NCBI GenBank assembly: GCA_944325335.1
Contig: CALUZR010000002.1
Span: forward strand, 1-64,000
Direction of reading: 5' to 3'
Length of the DNA: 64,000 nucleotides
From: an uncultured Parabacteroides sp.
GTDB taxonomy: Bacteria > Bacteroidota > Bacteroidia > Bacteroidales > Tannerellaceae
Shown: positions 53,819-61,091 of the stretch, one piece after another
Layout: each line of letters begins with the position of its first letter
Numbering within the stretch: the first letter of the stretch is position 1
Notes under the pieces: generated by a model
Seen by the model: the letters and a program-made list of their open reading frames with translations, nothing else
Told to the model about the DNA's origin: nothing
Databases searched by the model: none
Made by a program: the position numbers and the translations under genes

Positions 53819-54107
53819 AAATCATATCCCTTTTTATGGTCTTCTCCAAATAAGAACCTTCCAGTTGCTTTCTGATTCGGAGTAAATCAACTGTACAACC
53901 TAACAAATCTTCCAACTCAGACTTCAAACGGCACAACGTAAACAGACTCATTGAATTACTCTCAAAACAAATATCAATGTCGCTTCCTTCTGTTTGTTCG
54001 TGTCGAGCTACGGAACCAAATAGCGCCAAACGAACAATCTGATATTTGTCCATCAAATAATCCTTCTGTCGACGAAGTATTTGTAGGTATTCTTCCGTTG
54101 ATTTCAT
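53811..54107 (-). CDS. mntA: MntA-type minimal nucleotidyltransferase antitoxin (pair 2)
   Basis: 98 aa. Intact GSX10DXD in LALFGSVARHEQTEGSDIDI, typical of this family. Its partner HepT, encoded by the overlapping gene, carries a nonsense codon, so this antitoxin may be left without an active toxin. A TACCTTTG box lies 20 bp upstream. Confidence 0.9.
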   Translation of the reverse strand: MKSTEEYLQILRRQKDYLMDKYQIVRLALFGSVARHEQTEGSDIDICFESNSMSLFTLCRLKSELEDLLGCTVDLLRIRKQLEGSYLEKTIKRDMIYV

Positions 54108-54126
54108 AATCGAACTTTATTTTCTA

Positions 54127-54134
54127 CAAAGGTA
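54127..54134 (-). promoter_or_regulatory. -7 box (TACCTTTG), pair 2, 8 bp from repeat copy 4
   Basis: Minus-strand TAnnTTTG match 20 bp before the mntA ATG. The 8-bp gap 54135-54142 separates it from repeat copy 4. Confidence 0.6.
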
Positions 54135-54142
54135 ATCAATCT

Positions 54143-54221
54143 ATTCTTTTGTCTTGATACAAAAGAACCAAAAAATCAAGAAATCTCGGATAACTCGCTA
54201 TGCTCAGACAGCCGAGATTTC
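54143..54221 (-). repeat. 79-bp terminator-like repeat, copy 4
   Basis: Near-identical to the others, with a CTATGCTC variant in the loop. It begins 14 bp after the HEPN stop of pair 3. Confidence 0.93.
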
Positions 54222-54234
54222 GGGTTTCTTTCCT

Positions 54235-54711
54235 TTAGCTATCCAAATATACTTTTTTCAGCCGTCCATAAATATCTTTCAACACAGATATTTTGGGAAT
54301 CAACTCATTTAATATATTCACAATATCATTCTCAAACAATGGATAATCGTGGGCTATTTCATTTCGAAGCTCACGTATATACACCCACTCTTCTGCACTA
54401 TTGATCAGCTGATAACGTTCTAGACGATTCAAGATATCGCGCATAGGGACAGAAGAAATATCTTCATCCAAATATTCCAAAATATAACGGAATAATTTGG
54501 CTCCCATCGCATTTTGAAGTTTGGAAAAGCGGAAAACAAATTGGTCAATGCAACGAACTTGTTCTTCATCCAAATCCGCATACGTTTCTACTGAAAGGGG
54601 CAACACAGAAGATAAACGTGTCAATGCCTCTTCTATACGCTGTATATGCCGGTCGCCTATTTCAAATTCACGGCTTAACCGCTCTGCTATTTCTTGATGT
54701 TTCGTCGTCAT
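54235..54711 (-). CDS. HEPN-domain protein (pair 3, HI0074-like)
   Basis: 158 aa, longer than the two HepT proteins. The HEPN motif is intact in IRELRNEIAHDYPLF (R-NEIA-H-D-Y), preceded by a helical N-terminal part (LEYLDEDISSVPMRDILNRL). It resembles the nucleotidyltransferase-substrate-binding branch of the HEPN family. The start overlaps the MNT stop by 4 bp (ATGA), so the two are coupled. It belongs to a different subfamily from pairs 1 and 2, so the three pairs are not recent tandem copies. Confidence 0.88.
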   Translation of the reverse strand: MTTKHQEIAERLSREFEIGDRHIQRIEEALTRLSSVLPLSVETYADLDEEQVRCIDQFVFRFSKLQNAMGAKLFRYILEYLDEDISSVPMRDILNRLERYQLINSAEEWVYIRELRNEIAHDYPLFENDIVNILNELIPKISVLKDIYGRLKKVYLDS

Positions 54712-54998
54712 GCTAATCGTATGCCAGTTGTTAATGCTTCATTTACGACCAAAGATTCTTCATGGTCGCCTATTACGTCGATTTTCTGATCGCCCAACAA
54801 GTATTTTAAGCGGGCTATCATGCGGATGCGGGCTAACACGCCTTTCTTCTCAGACGAAGTTCGTACCAAGAGGTCGATATCGCCTCCCCGTTTGGTATCG
54901 TCTGTACGAGATCCGAACAAATAGACATGCACGCTTTCGCCATAGATTTCTTTGGCTACTTGAATGATTTGCTCTATTTCATGTTTTGTCAATCGCAT
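54708..54998 (-). CDS. MNT-type nucleotidyltransferase (pair 3)
   Basis: 96 aa. The motif VYLFGSRTDDTKRGGDIDLL contains the GS and DxD residues. Protein size and partner type (HEPN, coupled ATGA) match two-gene MNT/HEPN antitoxin/toxin modules. A TATCTTTG box lies 20 bp upstream. Confidence 0.9.
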   Translation of the reverse strand: MRLTKHEIEQIIQVAKEIYGESVHVYLFGSRTDDTKRGGDIDLLVRTSSEKKGVLARIRMIARLKYLLGDQKIDVIGDHEESLVVNEALTTGIRLA

Positions 54999-55018
54999 TC
55001 TTTTGTTTGTTTTACCAA

Positions 55019-55026
55019 CAAAGATA
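55019..55026 (-). promoter_or_regulatory. -7 box (TATCTTTG), pair 3, 8 bp from repeat copy 5
   Basis: Minus-strand TATCTTTG, 20 bp before the MNT ATG. Gap 55027-55034 is 8 bp to repeat copy 5. Confidence 0.6.
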
Positions 55027-55034
55027 GAGTTTTT

Positions 55035-55113
55035 ATTCTTTTGTCTTGATACAAAAGAACCAAAAAATCAAGAAATCTCGGATAACTCGCTACGCTCAAA
55101 CAGCCGAAATTTC
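55035..55113 (-). repeat. 79-bp terminator-like repeat, copy 5
   Basis: Near-identical, with CTACGCTC and GCCGAAATTTC variants; the second changes one base of the GCCGAGATTTC hairpin arm. It begins 5 bp after the stop of the small ORF at 55118. Confidence 0.93.
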
Positions 55114-55117
55114 GGGC

Positions 55118-55282
55118 TTACGCCCAATCAACAGATATATTTTTGATTATCCGACGATTCTTTCGAATTTCGACCCAGTCTTGTTCATTTAATTGCCCCG
55201 TCTGAATACGCTGGACTTTATCTCTTATATTCCGAGCAAATCCACCTTTTATAAGTGTCCGTTTCGTATTAATTCCCAACAT
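55118..55282 (-). CDS. Small 54-aa basic protein of unknown function
   Basis: ATG at 55282, stop TAA at 55118. The protein is basic and helical (MLGINTKRTLIKGGFARNIR, VQRIQTGQLNEQDWVEIRKN). It has its own TACCTTTG box at 55311-55318 and is framed by repeat copies 5 and 6, so it looks like a one-gene module of the same kind as the neighbouring MNT/HEPN pairs. No family recognised; it could be a remnant or an antitoxin-like protein. Confidence 0.55.
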   Translation of the reverse strand: MLGINTKRTLIKGGFARNIRDKVQRIQTGQLNEQDWVEIRKNRRIIKNISVDWA

Positions 55283-55310
55283 AATGCTTTTCTTATTCTG
55301 TTTCTTACTA

Positions 55311-55318
55311 CAAAGGTA
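55311..55318 (-). promoter_or_regulatory. -7 box (TACCTTTG) of the small ORF, 8 bp from repeat copy 6
   Basis: Minus-strand TAnnTTTG match 29 bp before the ATG at 55282. Gap 55319-55326 is 8 bp to repeat copy 6. Confidence 0.6.
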
Positions 55319-55326
55319 ACGCTTTT

Positions 55327-55405
55327 ATTCTTTTGTCTTGATACAAAAGAACCAAAAAATCAAGAAATCTCGGATAACTCGCTGCACTCAGACAGCCGAG
55401 ATTTC
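55327..55405 (-). repeat. 79-bp terminator-like repeat, copy 6
   Basis: Near-identical, with CTGCACTC in the loop. It begins 19 bp after the EEP gene stop, consistent with serving as terminator of the ATPase/nuclease/EEP operon. Confidence 0.93.
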
Positions 55406-55423
55406 GAATTTCTTTCTCCTTTC

Positions 55424-56467
55424 CTATTCTTTCATCTTCCCTTTCCACACCACCATATTATGGTCGCTATAAGGCAAATCGGGAGAATCGTATTCGATTC
55501 CTTTGAATTCCTTGGAGTGGAAGATATAGTCGATGCGCCATAACTTCTTTAGTTGGCGGAATGTATAGTGATAACCACTTCCTGCTTCGATAAAGCCATC
55601 TATCAGATTGCCTCTGATGCGATGATAGGTGTAGGATGCAGGCGTATCATTGAAATCTCCACAGACGATTACGGGATAAGGTGATTTCTCGATCTCATTT
55701 CGAATCACATCGGCTTGCTTCGCCCGTCGTTGGAAATTGTTTTTCAAAGAGACCAGTAATTGTTTCATCGCTTCGATTCTCGAGGTTTCGTGTATCGGAT
55801 GCTGGATGGAATCACGATACAAGTTTACGCTCGTAGTTTGTAGGTGGTTGTTCAAAAGGCGGATAGTTCTGCCTTCTACCTCAATATCGGCTATTAACGT
55901 AACGGCCGGAATCGTATCGTAATAAATAGGTTCTACCTTTCGAATCGGATAACGGCTAAAGATAGACACACTCGAATAACCAGCTTCCGTACTCATATAC
56001 CGATATTTCCAATCGGAGAAATACTTCTGTATCGTATCTTCGGGTGTAAACTCCGGAACCGGTCCTTCTTGGGTACAGAATAGATCCGCATCCAATCCTT
56101 TCAGGTAATCCATCGCTTCCGGCAGGCAATTCTTTCCATTATAGAAATTATGCGTATTATAGGTAACAACCGTAAGCGGAATGCCTTCTGCTTCCTTCGT
56201 CTCTCCTTTGGGGAATTGGTAGATCGCATGTAAATTCCCTACATGCAAGATAAAACCCACAAAGGAAAGCCATGCCCATTTCCTGGGTTTGAAGCTACAA
56301 GCGATACCCGCACAGACCAAATTCAATAAAGCGACGGGCAGGAATATCAGGCTACATAAGGATATCCAACCTGAAGCGAAGCGACTGGCATAGGATAAAA
56401 TGGATAAGATAAAGAAACATCCACAAACTATTCGGAATAGTTTTATTCCGTTTTTATTATTCCTCAC
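55424..56467 (-). CDS. Endonuclease/exonuclease/phosphatase (EEP) family membrane protein
   Basis: 347 aa. About three N-terminal membrane helices (LFRIVCGCFFILSILSYASR, SLIFLPVALLNLVCAGIACS, WLSFVGFILHVGNLHAIYQF) precede an EEP catalytic domain: VVTYNTHNF, CTQEG, LLNNHLQT, VIVCGDFNDTPAS and DLPYSDHNMVV (D-H pair). Phosphodiester or phosphoester hydrolysis is expected; many Bacteroidetes have such proteins with unknown substrates. Its ATG overlaps the nuclease stop (ATGA), tying it to the ATPase/nuclease pair. Confidence 0.85.
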   Translation of the reverse strand: MRNNKNGIKLFRIVCGCFFILSILSYASRFASGWISLCSLIFLPVALLNLVCAGIACSFKPRKWAWLSFVGFILHVGNLHAIYQFPKGETKEAEGIPLTVVTYNTHNFYNGKNCLPEAMDYLKGLDADLFCTQEGPVPEFTPEDTIQKYFSDWKYRYMSTEAGYSSVSIFSRYPIRKVEPIYYDTIPAVTLIADIEVEGRTIRLLNNHLQTTSVNLYRDSIQHPIHETSRIEAMKQLLVSLKNNFQRRAKQADVIRNEIEKSPYPVIVCGDFNDTPASYTYHRIRGNLIDGFIEAGSGYHYTFRQLKKLWRIDYIFHSKEFKGIEYDSPDLPYSDHNMVVWKGKMKE

Positions 56468-56931
56468 CGCATTGTCTCTTTCATTTCGCGTGTTGCTTTC
56501 TGAAGACTACCATTATATTGCTTCTTCAACAAGGCTTTCAACATTTTTTCTTTCGTCTCCAAAAATGCAGGAACTTTCGTTTTTGACAGAACCACACGCG
56601 CTTGTACAGAACGTGGCCTTTGAACCTCAGGAGTCAACATCTGCCGGATCGTATTCGTCAATTGCTCAATTGAACTGGCATAATCTCCTCCTTTCAATTC
56701 TATCAAATACAAATTATCAGTAGCCGTATAAATAGCATAATCGCATTTCCTATTGCCTATTTGCGAAGCATTAAATATGCCATTATCTACCCGATATACG
56801 GTCAGGAACAATTGATTTGAATTATCGGCAATATATTTACGGCTTTCACCTTTATCTTTTAAACTCACAATTTTGCGCTGATCCGCACTCACGATATAAC
56901 GCACTTCTGCATATTTATCCGTAATTTTCAT
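56464..56931 (-). CDS. Putative PD-(D/E)XK nuclease partner of the upstream ATPase
   Basis: 155 aa. The segment KCDYAIYTATDNLYLIELKG has the D and ExK of the PD-(D/E)XK fold, followed by a helix DYASSIEQLTNTIRQMLT. The rest is unassigned. It overlaps the ATPase stop by 17 bp and the EEP start by 4 bp, so all three are in one operon. ATPase plus small nuclease gene pairs are a recurrent defence layout, but this family was not named. Confidence 0.65.
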   Translation of the reverse strand: MKITDKYAEVRYIVSADQRKIVSLKDKGESRKYIADNSNQLFLTVYRVDNGIFNASQIGNRKCDYAIYTATDNLYLIELKGGDYASSIEQLTNTIRQMLTPEVQRPRSVQARVVLSKTKVPAFLETKEKMLKALLKKQYNGSLQKATREMKETMR

Positions 56932-58126
56932 GAGCTACGTCTATATCCAATAATTGTTCATACTGTTCATTCAAAGCTACAGATATACCATCTATGCGTT
57001 CAGCTTCTATTTGTTGCAAATCTTCATTCATAATCGATTCAATGCAACCATTGTCCATCGTATAAGCCATTGTCTGTCCGGACGACAACCAATACATGGT
57101 TGGAATAATTTTCGACACTTCGTTCTTTTGTCTACTTCCAACCTGCCCGGCATACAAAAGGTTATTCAACGCAGATAAGATATAAGGACTGTGCGTAGTC
57201 ACTACCAATCTATTGCCCGGCAGTTCATTCGTCAAGCGAACCAATTCTTGCAACAAATTGCGTTGGGATACAGGGTACAAGTTCAATTCCGGCTCTTCCA
57301 CTATATTAATAAAATGAGAATAGCGGAAACGAGAAGACAAATTTTCCAACGCAGCCTTCTGCACCTCATCGATCAATTTAGGATTCTTCATAATCTCATC
57401 TACCGCCTTTTGTATTTTAGCCCTTATTGCTGGTTCTATATCCGGACGAGACAAATCCTTTTTTACTATCTCTTCCAAATAATTACTTACCACAAAAAGA
57501 GGAACTAAAGATTGAAAACCACTGGCAGATTCTGACAATCGAGTATGAAAAGAGGGACCATTGATCCAACTGATCTTATTTAATCGGTCGTAAGTAAACC
57601 TTACCTCATCCACAGGTAATATCAAATCGTTTTTTACCTGCGTACAAGCTTCTTCATATTCTTCCCAAAATGTACGAAGTGATTCCGGGAAAAATTTTGC
57701 CATACCTGACTTTTCCATGATTCCAATCACATTCCGTTCAGCCGGTATGTACAAAATCTTTGGCAAATCAAAATATTCTATATCTTTCTTTTCTACCTGG
57801 AATACATCGTTTCTAAATAGAAAACGATAATATTCACCTTCGTATGCTATTTCCGTTTCAGTCCGAAAATAGGAAGAGATACGATGATAAGCACAATAAT
57901 GGTTCTTAAAACGATTTTTACGAATTAAATCGGTAATCCGAACCTCGCCTCTTACCAAAGCCTTTTCCAACCAAGAAAATTCAGAAATGAGCTTAGCCAA
58001 CGAACTTTTCCCGCTGCCTTGAGCTCCTACTAAAAAGGTATATTTAGGAATGTCGATAAAACGTCCATCCGTTCCTTTTTGTATAGGGCCGAATTCCCGT
58101 ATGCTTATTTTACAACTATTAACCAT
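56915..58126 (-). CDS. RecF/SMC-like AAA ATPase, putative defence protein
   Basis: 403 aa. Walker A FLVGAQGSGKSSLAKLISEF near residue 35; signature-like SESASGFQSLVPLFV near 200; Walker B/D-loop NIVEEPELNLYPVSQRNLLQ near 275; and switch LVVTTHSPYILSALNNL. No TOPRIM or HNH domain. It is unrelated in detail to the ATPase at 28974 except for the fold. It is the first gene of the ATPase/nuclease/EEP operon and lies 58 bp downstream of the WecA-like gene's stop. A degenerate box TTCCTTTG is seen near 58149. Confidence 0.78.
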   Translation of the reverse strand: MVNSCKISIREFGPIQKGTDGRFIDIPKYTFLVGAQGSGKSSLAKLISEFSWLEKALVRGEVRITDLIRKNRFKNHYCAYHRISSYFRTETEIAYEGEYYRFLFRNDVFQVEKKDIEYFDLPKILYIPAERNVIGIMEKSGMAKFFPESLRTFWEEYEEACTQVKNDLILPVDEVRFTYDRLNKISWINGPSFHTRLSESASGFQSLVPLFVVSNYLEEIVKKDLSRPDIEPAIRAKIQKAVDEIMKNPKLIDEVQKAALENLSSRFRYSHFINIVEEPELNLYPVSQRNLLQELVRLTNELPGNRLVVTTHSPYILSALNNLLYAGQVGSRQKNEVSKIIPTMYWLSSGQTMAYTMDNGCIESIMNEDLQQIEAERIDGISVALNEQYEQLLDIDVAHENYG

Positions 58127-58184
58127 GGTCGCTTTTCCTTTTTCTTACTACAAAGGAAACTATTTTTGGGGAGACGTGCAAATT

Positions 58185-59288
58185 TTATACCTTACTTTGC
58201 CTCTCCCGAATCCGCTTATCGAACCACATATTGAGCCCCGTCCAAACCACAATATCTAATAGGAAAAGGAGGGTCAGGTTTAATACATGGATCAATAGTA
58301 CATTCGAAAGGACGAACAAACCGGACATCAAAAGGATCAGCACCATGCTCCGCCGATGCGAAAAGCCCATCGCAAGGAACTTATGATGGATATGGTTCCG
58401 ATCTGGCTGGAACAACGCTTTATGATTCCGGAAGCGATACAAGACGACGCGGATGACATCCAATGCCGGTACCAGCAAGGGGGCAAATGCCGTCACGACA
58501 CTACTCGACGTTTGGTAGGTCTCGTGTTCATACATCGCACAACTAATCACCAAAAACGAAAGCAGATAGCCTAACGTGAGGCTGCCCGTATCGCCCATGA
58601 ATATCTTCCGGCAATTCTCCGCCCGCCCGAATACATTATAATAAAAGAAGGGGAGCAGGACGCCGACCGCGAGCAATGCCAATAAAGCCAACGCCTCAAC
58701 TTGATGAAACCAGAAGAACAGGCCTACCGTCAGGAAGGCTACCATGCAAAGGCCGGAAGCCAGGCCGTCTATCCCGTCTATCAAATTGATGGCGTTGGTA
58801 ATAAACACAACGAATACAATTGTCAGCGGTATGCCTATCCAAGGAGAAATCGCCCCAACCCCGAACAGGCCATATAGATTGTTGAGCCACAATCCTCCCA
58901 AAGGGAAGAAACTCGCCACGAGGAATTGCACCAAAAACTTCTTCCGATAGCGGACACCGATCAAATCGTCCGTAATCCCCACCAGATAAAGCAATATCAT
59001 GCCGCAAAACAACATGCAGAACTGGGTGTACATCTCCGGACGCAAGACCCTTTCGTTCCACAAATCGGGGAAAATGGCAATCACCGCCTCGTAAAAGGCA
59101 AAGCAGAAGAAGATAACCGGATAAAAAGAAATCCCGCCCAAACGAGGAATCGCCCCGACATGGTCTTTTCGTCCGTCCGGCACATCAAACAAGCGTTTGC
59201 GAAAAGCTATCACCAAAATATGAGGTATCAGCAAAGCCGATAAACCGATAGCGATTACAAAAAATAGAATAAGTAAAAAAGACATCAT
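58185..59288 (-). CDS. WecA/MraY-type undecaprenyl-phosphate HexNAc-1-phosphate transferase
   Basis: 367 aa, about eleven membrane helices. PNPT-family motifs: GRKDHVGAIPRLGGISFYPV, LYLVGITDDLIGVRYRKK (DD motif), TNAINLIDGIDGLASGLCMV (NAxNxxDGxDGLA), IFMGDTGSLTLGYLL and QPDRNHIHHKFLAMGFSHRR (HIHH). It starts repeat-unit assembly by loading a HexNAc-1-phosphate, probably GlcNAc, on undecaprenyl phosphate. It is the first capsule gene after the invertible segment. No UpxY/UpxZ antiterminator pair is present before it. Confidence 0.92.
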   Translation of the reverse strand: MMSFLLILFFVIAIGLSALLIPHILVIAFRKRLFDVPDGRKDHVGAIPRLGGISFYPVIFFCFAFYEAVIAIFPDLWNERVLRPEMYTQFCMLFCGMILLYLVGITDDLIGVRYRKKFLVQFLVASFFPLGGLWLNNLYGLFGVGAISPWIGIPLTIVFVVFITNAINLIDGIDGLASGLCMVAFLTVGLFFWFHQVEALALLALLAVGVLLPFFYYNVFGRAENCRKIFMGDTGSLTLGYLLSFLVISCAMYEHETYQTSSSVVTAFAPLLVPALDVIRVVLYRFRNHKALFQPDRNHIHHKFLAMGFSHRRSMVLILLMSGLFVLSNVLLIHVLNLTLLFLLDIVVWTGLNMWFDKRIRERQSKV

Positions 59289-59416
59289 CTCTCTTTGGCT
59301 AAGTGGTTATTATTAATTAATAATCAGCGTTATATACTGTATTATCTTTTGTTTTACCTACAAAGCAAAGCTTCCGTCAGTCCCAGCGTCCGCTTCCTTC
59401 TGACGTTTTATTTGGC

Positions 59417-59441
59417 GTACTTCTCTTCATAAGAGAGGTAC
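59417..59441. repeat. Left inverted repeat of the invertible segment (25 bp)
   Basis: Exact reverse complement of 59719-59743. It is itself an imperfect palindrome: 11-bp arms GTACTTCTCTT and AAGAGAGGTAC around CAT, as expected for paired tyrosine-recombinase binding sites. Confidence 0.95.
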
Positions 59442-59718
59442 AGCTCTTGGTTTTCAGATAGGAAGAGCCTCATTTTTAGTTTAAGCAATAGAAAAGTTGA
59501 AAGGAGCTTTTGAATAGTTTGAAAGCAAAGCATAATTTCTTTACGTATCGTCGATGTTTGTGCAAATATCGACGATATTTATATATCTTCAAGCTAAAGA
59601 TATGTAAATATCGACGATATTTATAGAAATTGTCGGCAAGAAAGAAAGTTTTCTCCGTAATAAAAGGCAAAATTTCCCCAATTCATATTCTTTTGAGAAA
59701 GAACGGTATAGAAAAAAT
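59442..59718. promoter_or_regulatory. Invertible segment, probable phase-variable capsule promoter
   Basis: 277 bp between perfect inverted repeats, directly beside a tyrosine recombinase and upstream of the capsule's first gene. This matches the invertible-promoter design of Bacteroidales capsule loci, where inversion switches transcription on or off. A TAnnTTTG box could not be assigned with confidence in either orientation, so which phase is shown is undetermined. A four-unit 21-bp array fills the centre. Confidence 0.78.
59546..59629. repeat. Four-unit 21-bp tandem array inside the invertible segment
   Basis: Units start at 59546, 59567, 59588 and 59609; units 1, 2 and 4 open TATCG, and units 2 and 4 hold the palindrome ATATCGACGATAT or a close form. 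Same four-unit layout as the other arrays, here within DNA that can flip. Confidence 0.85.
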
Positions 59719-59743
59719 GTACCTCTCTTATGAAGAGAAGTAC
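59719..59743. repeat. Right inverted repeat of the invertible segment (25 bp)
   Basis: Reverse complement of 59417-59441 with no mismatch. Flanks differ, so the homology is limited to the 25-bp site. It ends 11 bp before the recombinase stop codon region. Confidence 0.95.
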
Positions 59744-59754
59744 AATTTTGTTCC

Positions 59755-60972
59755 TCATAAAGAATTTAAAATCATCTGATTGGCTTTATCCACTAAAGAA
59801 TTGTCCAGCGAGGCGAGGTAAATTTGGGTGGTTGTTTCCGAATCGTGCCCCATACACTCGCTAATCACTGAGATTGGAACGCGTTTGCTCCGGGCAATAC
59901 TTGCCCAGGCATGGCGGGCGACATACATCGTCAGAGGTTTAAGCAAGCCCAACGACTTGCCCAACTCCTTCAGATGGCGGTTGATGCGATGCGCTTCCGT
60001 CAGGTATTGACGCCGCTCCTTTTCACCCCACTTTTGGATAATAGATAATAAATAGGGAGAATCGGCTTGCGAATAACGATCCACAATCTCTTGCATGCAA
60101 GGCTCCCAACGGATGAAAAGCTGCTGGCCGGTCTTCTTTCGCCGATAAGCCAAGCAACCGTTTTGCAAATCCGACTTCTTGAGGAAAGCCATGTCGACAA
60201 ACGACATGCCCCGCGTATAGAAACTAAACAAAAACATATCGCGGGCATAGCATGAGGCGGAACCGGGCGGCAGATCCAAATCCTTGAGTTTACGCACCAC
60301 AGACAAAGGAACCGCCCGCTTGAGCGTCTTCTCGTTGCCTGTATACACCCGTTTGAAAGGAGAACGCGATGCCATCAGCTCCTTCGCAACGGCCCGGTTA
60401 TAAACCGCCCGCAGGATGCGCATGTAGAAAGAAATCGTATTGAAGGAAACGCCCCGCTTCTGGAGCCAAGCTTCGTAGGCAAGCATCAGATGGGCGTCGA
60501 CTTCGTCCAACAACACGTCGCGATGCTGGCGGAAGGCGGAGAAACTATTCAGGGCAGAGGCATACGCTTCGCTCGTGCGCGGTTTATCCAATTGAGACAA
60601 TTCCGCCATGACGCGCCGCATCCACGCACAAAAGAAGAGGTCGCCCCGCCGGCCGGCGTAGACTTCGAGCAAATCGTGGGGCGTGTACGTCCCTTGCCGT
60701 TCGTCCAAGAAAGCCATGCACCGTTTCCACTTCCGGACATCCTCCGCAATCCATTCTTGCACCAATATCAAATATTCTCGCCTTTTCTCGTTTGCCGAAG
60801 CCGGTAATACCTGTGAACTTACCGGATCCCACTCTTCAGGAGCCAACTCGTACGAAGTCGGCACCCGTTTTACTTGCCGATTGCACACCAAACTATAATA
60901 AATCAAACCTTTCCCGGCATCCTGTACCGGAAATTTACACTTAATCTTAATTGAGGCCATACTCTTATTCAT
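59755..60972 (-). CDS. Tyrosine site-specific recombinase (capsule promoter invertase)
   Basis: 405 aa. A Bacteroidetes-type integrase with an N-terminal SAM-like and arm domain (SEAYASALNSFSAFRQHRDV) and a C-terminal catalytic domain: R in LFSFYTRGMSFVDMAFLKKS, K in YRRKKTGQQLFIRW, HR pair region LTMYVARHAWASIARSKRVP (Arg and His present; the first position of the classic HxxR is not His, as in related invertases), MGHDSETTTQIYLASLDNSL with the nucleophilic Tyr. It is read toward the adjacent 25-bp inverted repeats and should invert that segment. Start at 60972 or 60960. Confidence 0.92.
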   Translation of the reverse strand: MNKSMASIKIKCKFPVQDAGKGLIYYSLVCNRQVKRVPTSYELAPEEWDPVSSQVLPASANEKRREYLILVQEWIAEDVRKWKRCMAFLDERQGTYTPHDLLEVYAGRRGDLFFCAWMRRVMAELSQLDKPRTSEAYASALNSFSAFRQHRDVLLDEVDAHLMLAYEAWLQKRGVSFNTISFYMRILRAVYNRAVAKELMASRSPFKRVYTGNEKTLKRAVPLSVVRKLKDLDLPPGSASCYARDMFLFSFYTRGMSFVDMAFLKKSDLQNGCLAYRRKKTGQQLFIRWEPCMQEIVDRYSQADSPYLLSIIQKWGEKERRQYLTEAHRINRHLKELGKSLGLLKPLTMYVARHAWASIARSKRVPISVISECMGHDSETTTQIYLASLDNSLVDKANQMILNSL

Positions 60973-61091
60973 TATTCACTAAAGAGTATAACCATCGAAA
61001 CGGGATCTCGGCTAAACCTTTTCCCTTATAAATCGCTTTTTCATACTTATCTCTTGAAAGAAAAGAGCCAAAAGCTCAAGTTGTTTCTTCG

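Larger units (their letters stand above)
59289..59754. other. 466-bp region holding the invertible capsule-promoter segment
   Basis: No gene. It carries the inverted repeats 59417-59441 and 59719-59743, the four-unit array 59546-59629 between them, and a 128-bp leader (59289-59416) before the WecA-like gene with a palindrome ATTATTAATTAATAAT. The recombinase stop lies 12 bp past the right repeat. Confidence 0.7.

Noticed and set aside
49043..55405. True integron with attC sites
   Set aside because: No integron integrase nearby; repeats are far more uniform than attC sites, and modules carry their own promoters. The cassette-like pattern is kept as a finding.
59755..60972. Integrase of a conjugative element or prophage
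   Set aside because: No attachment-site duplication, tRNA or mobilisation genes; inverted repeats lie directly beside it, so an invertase role fits better.
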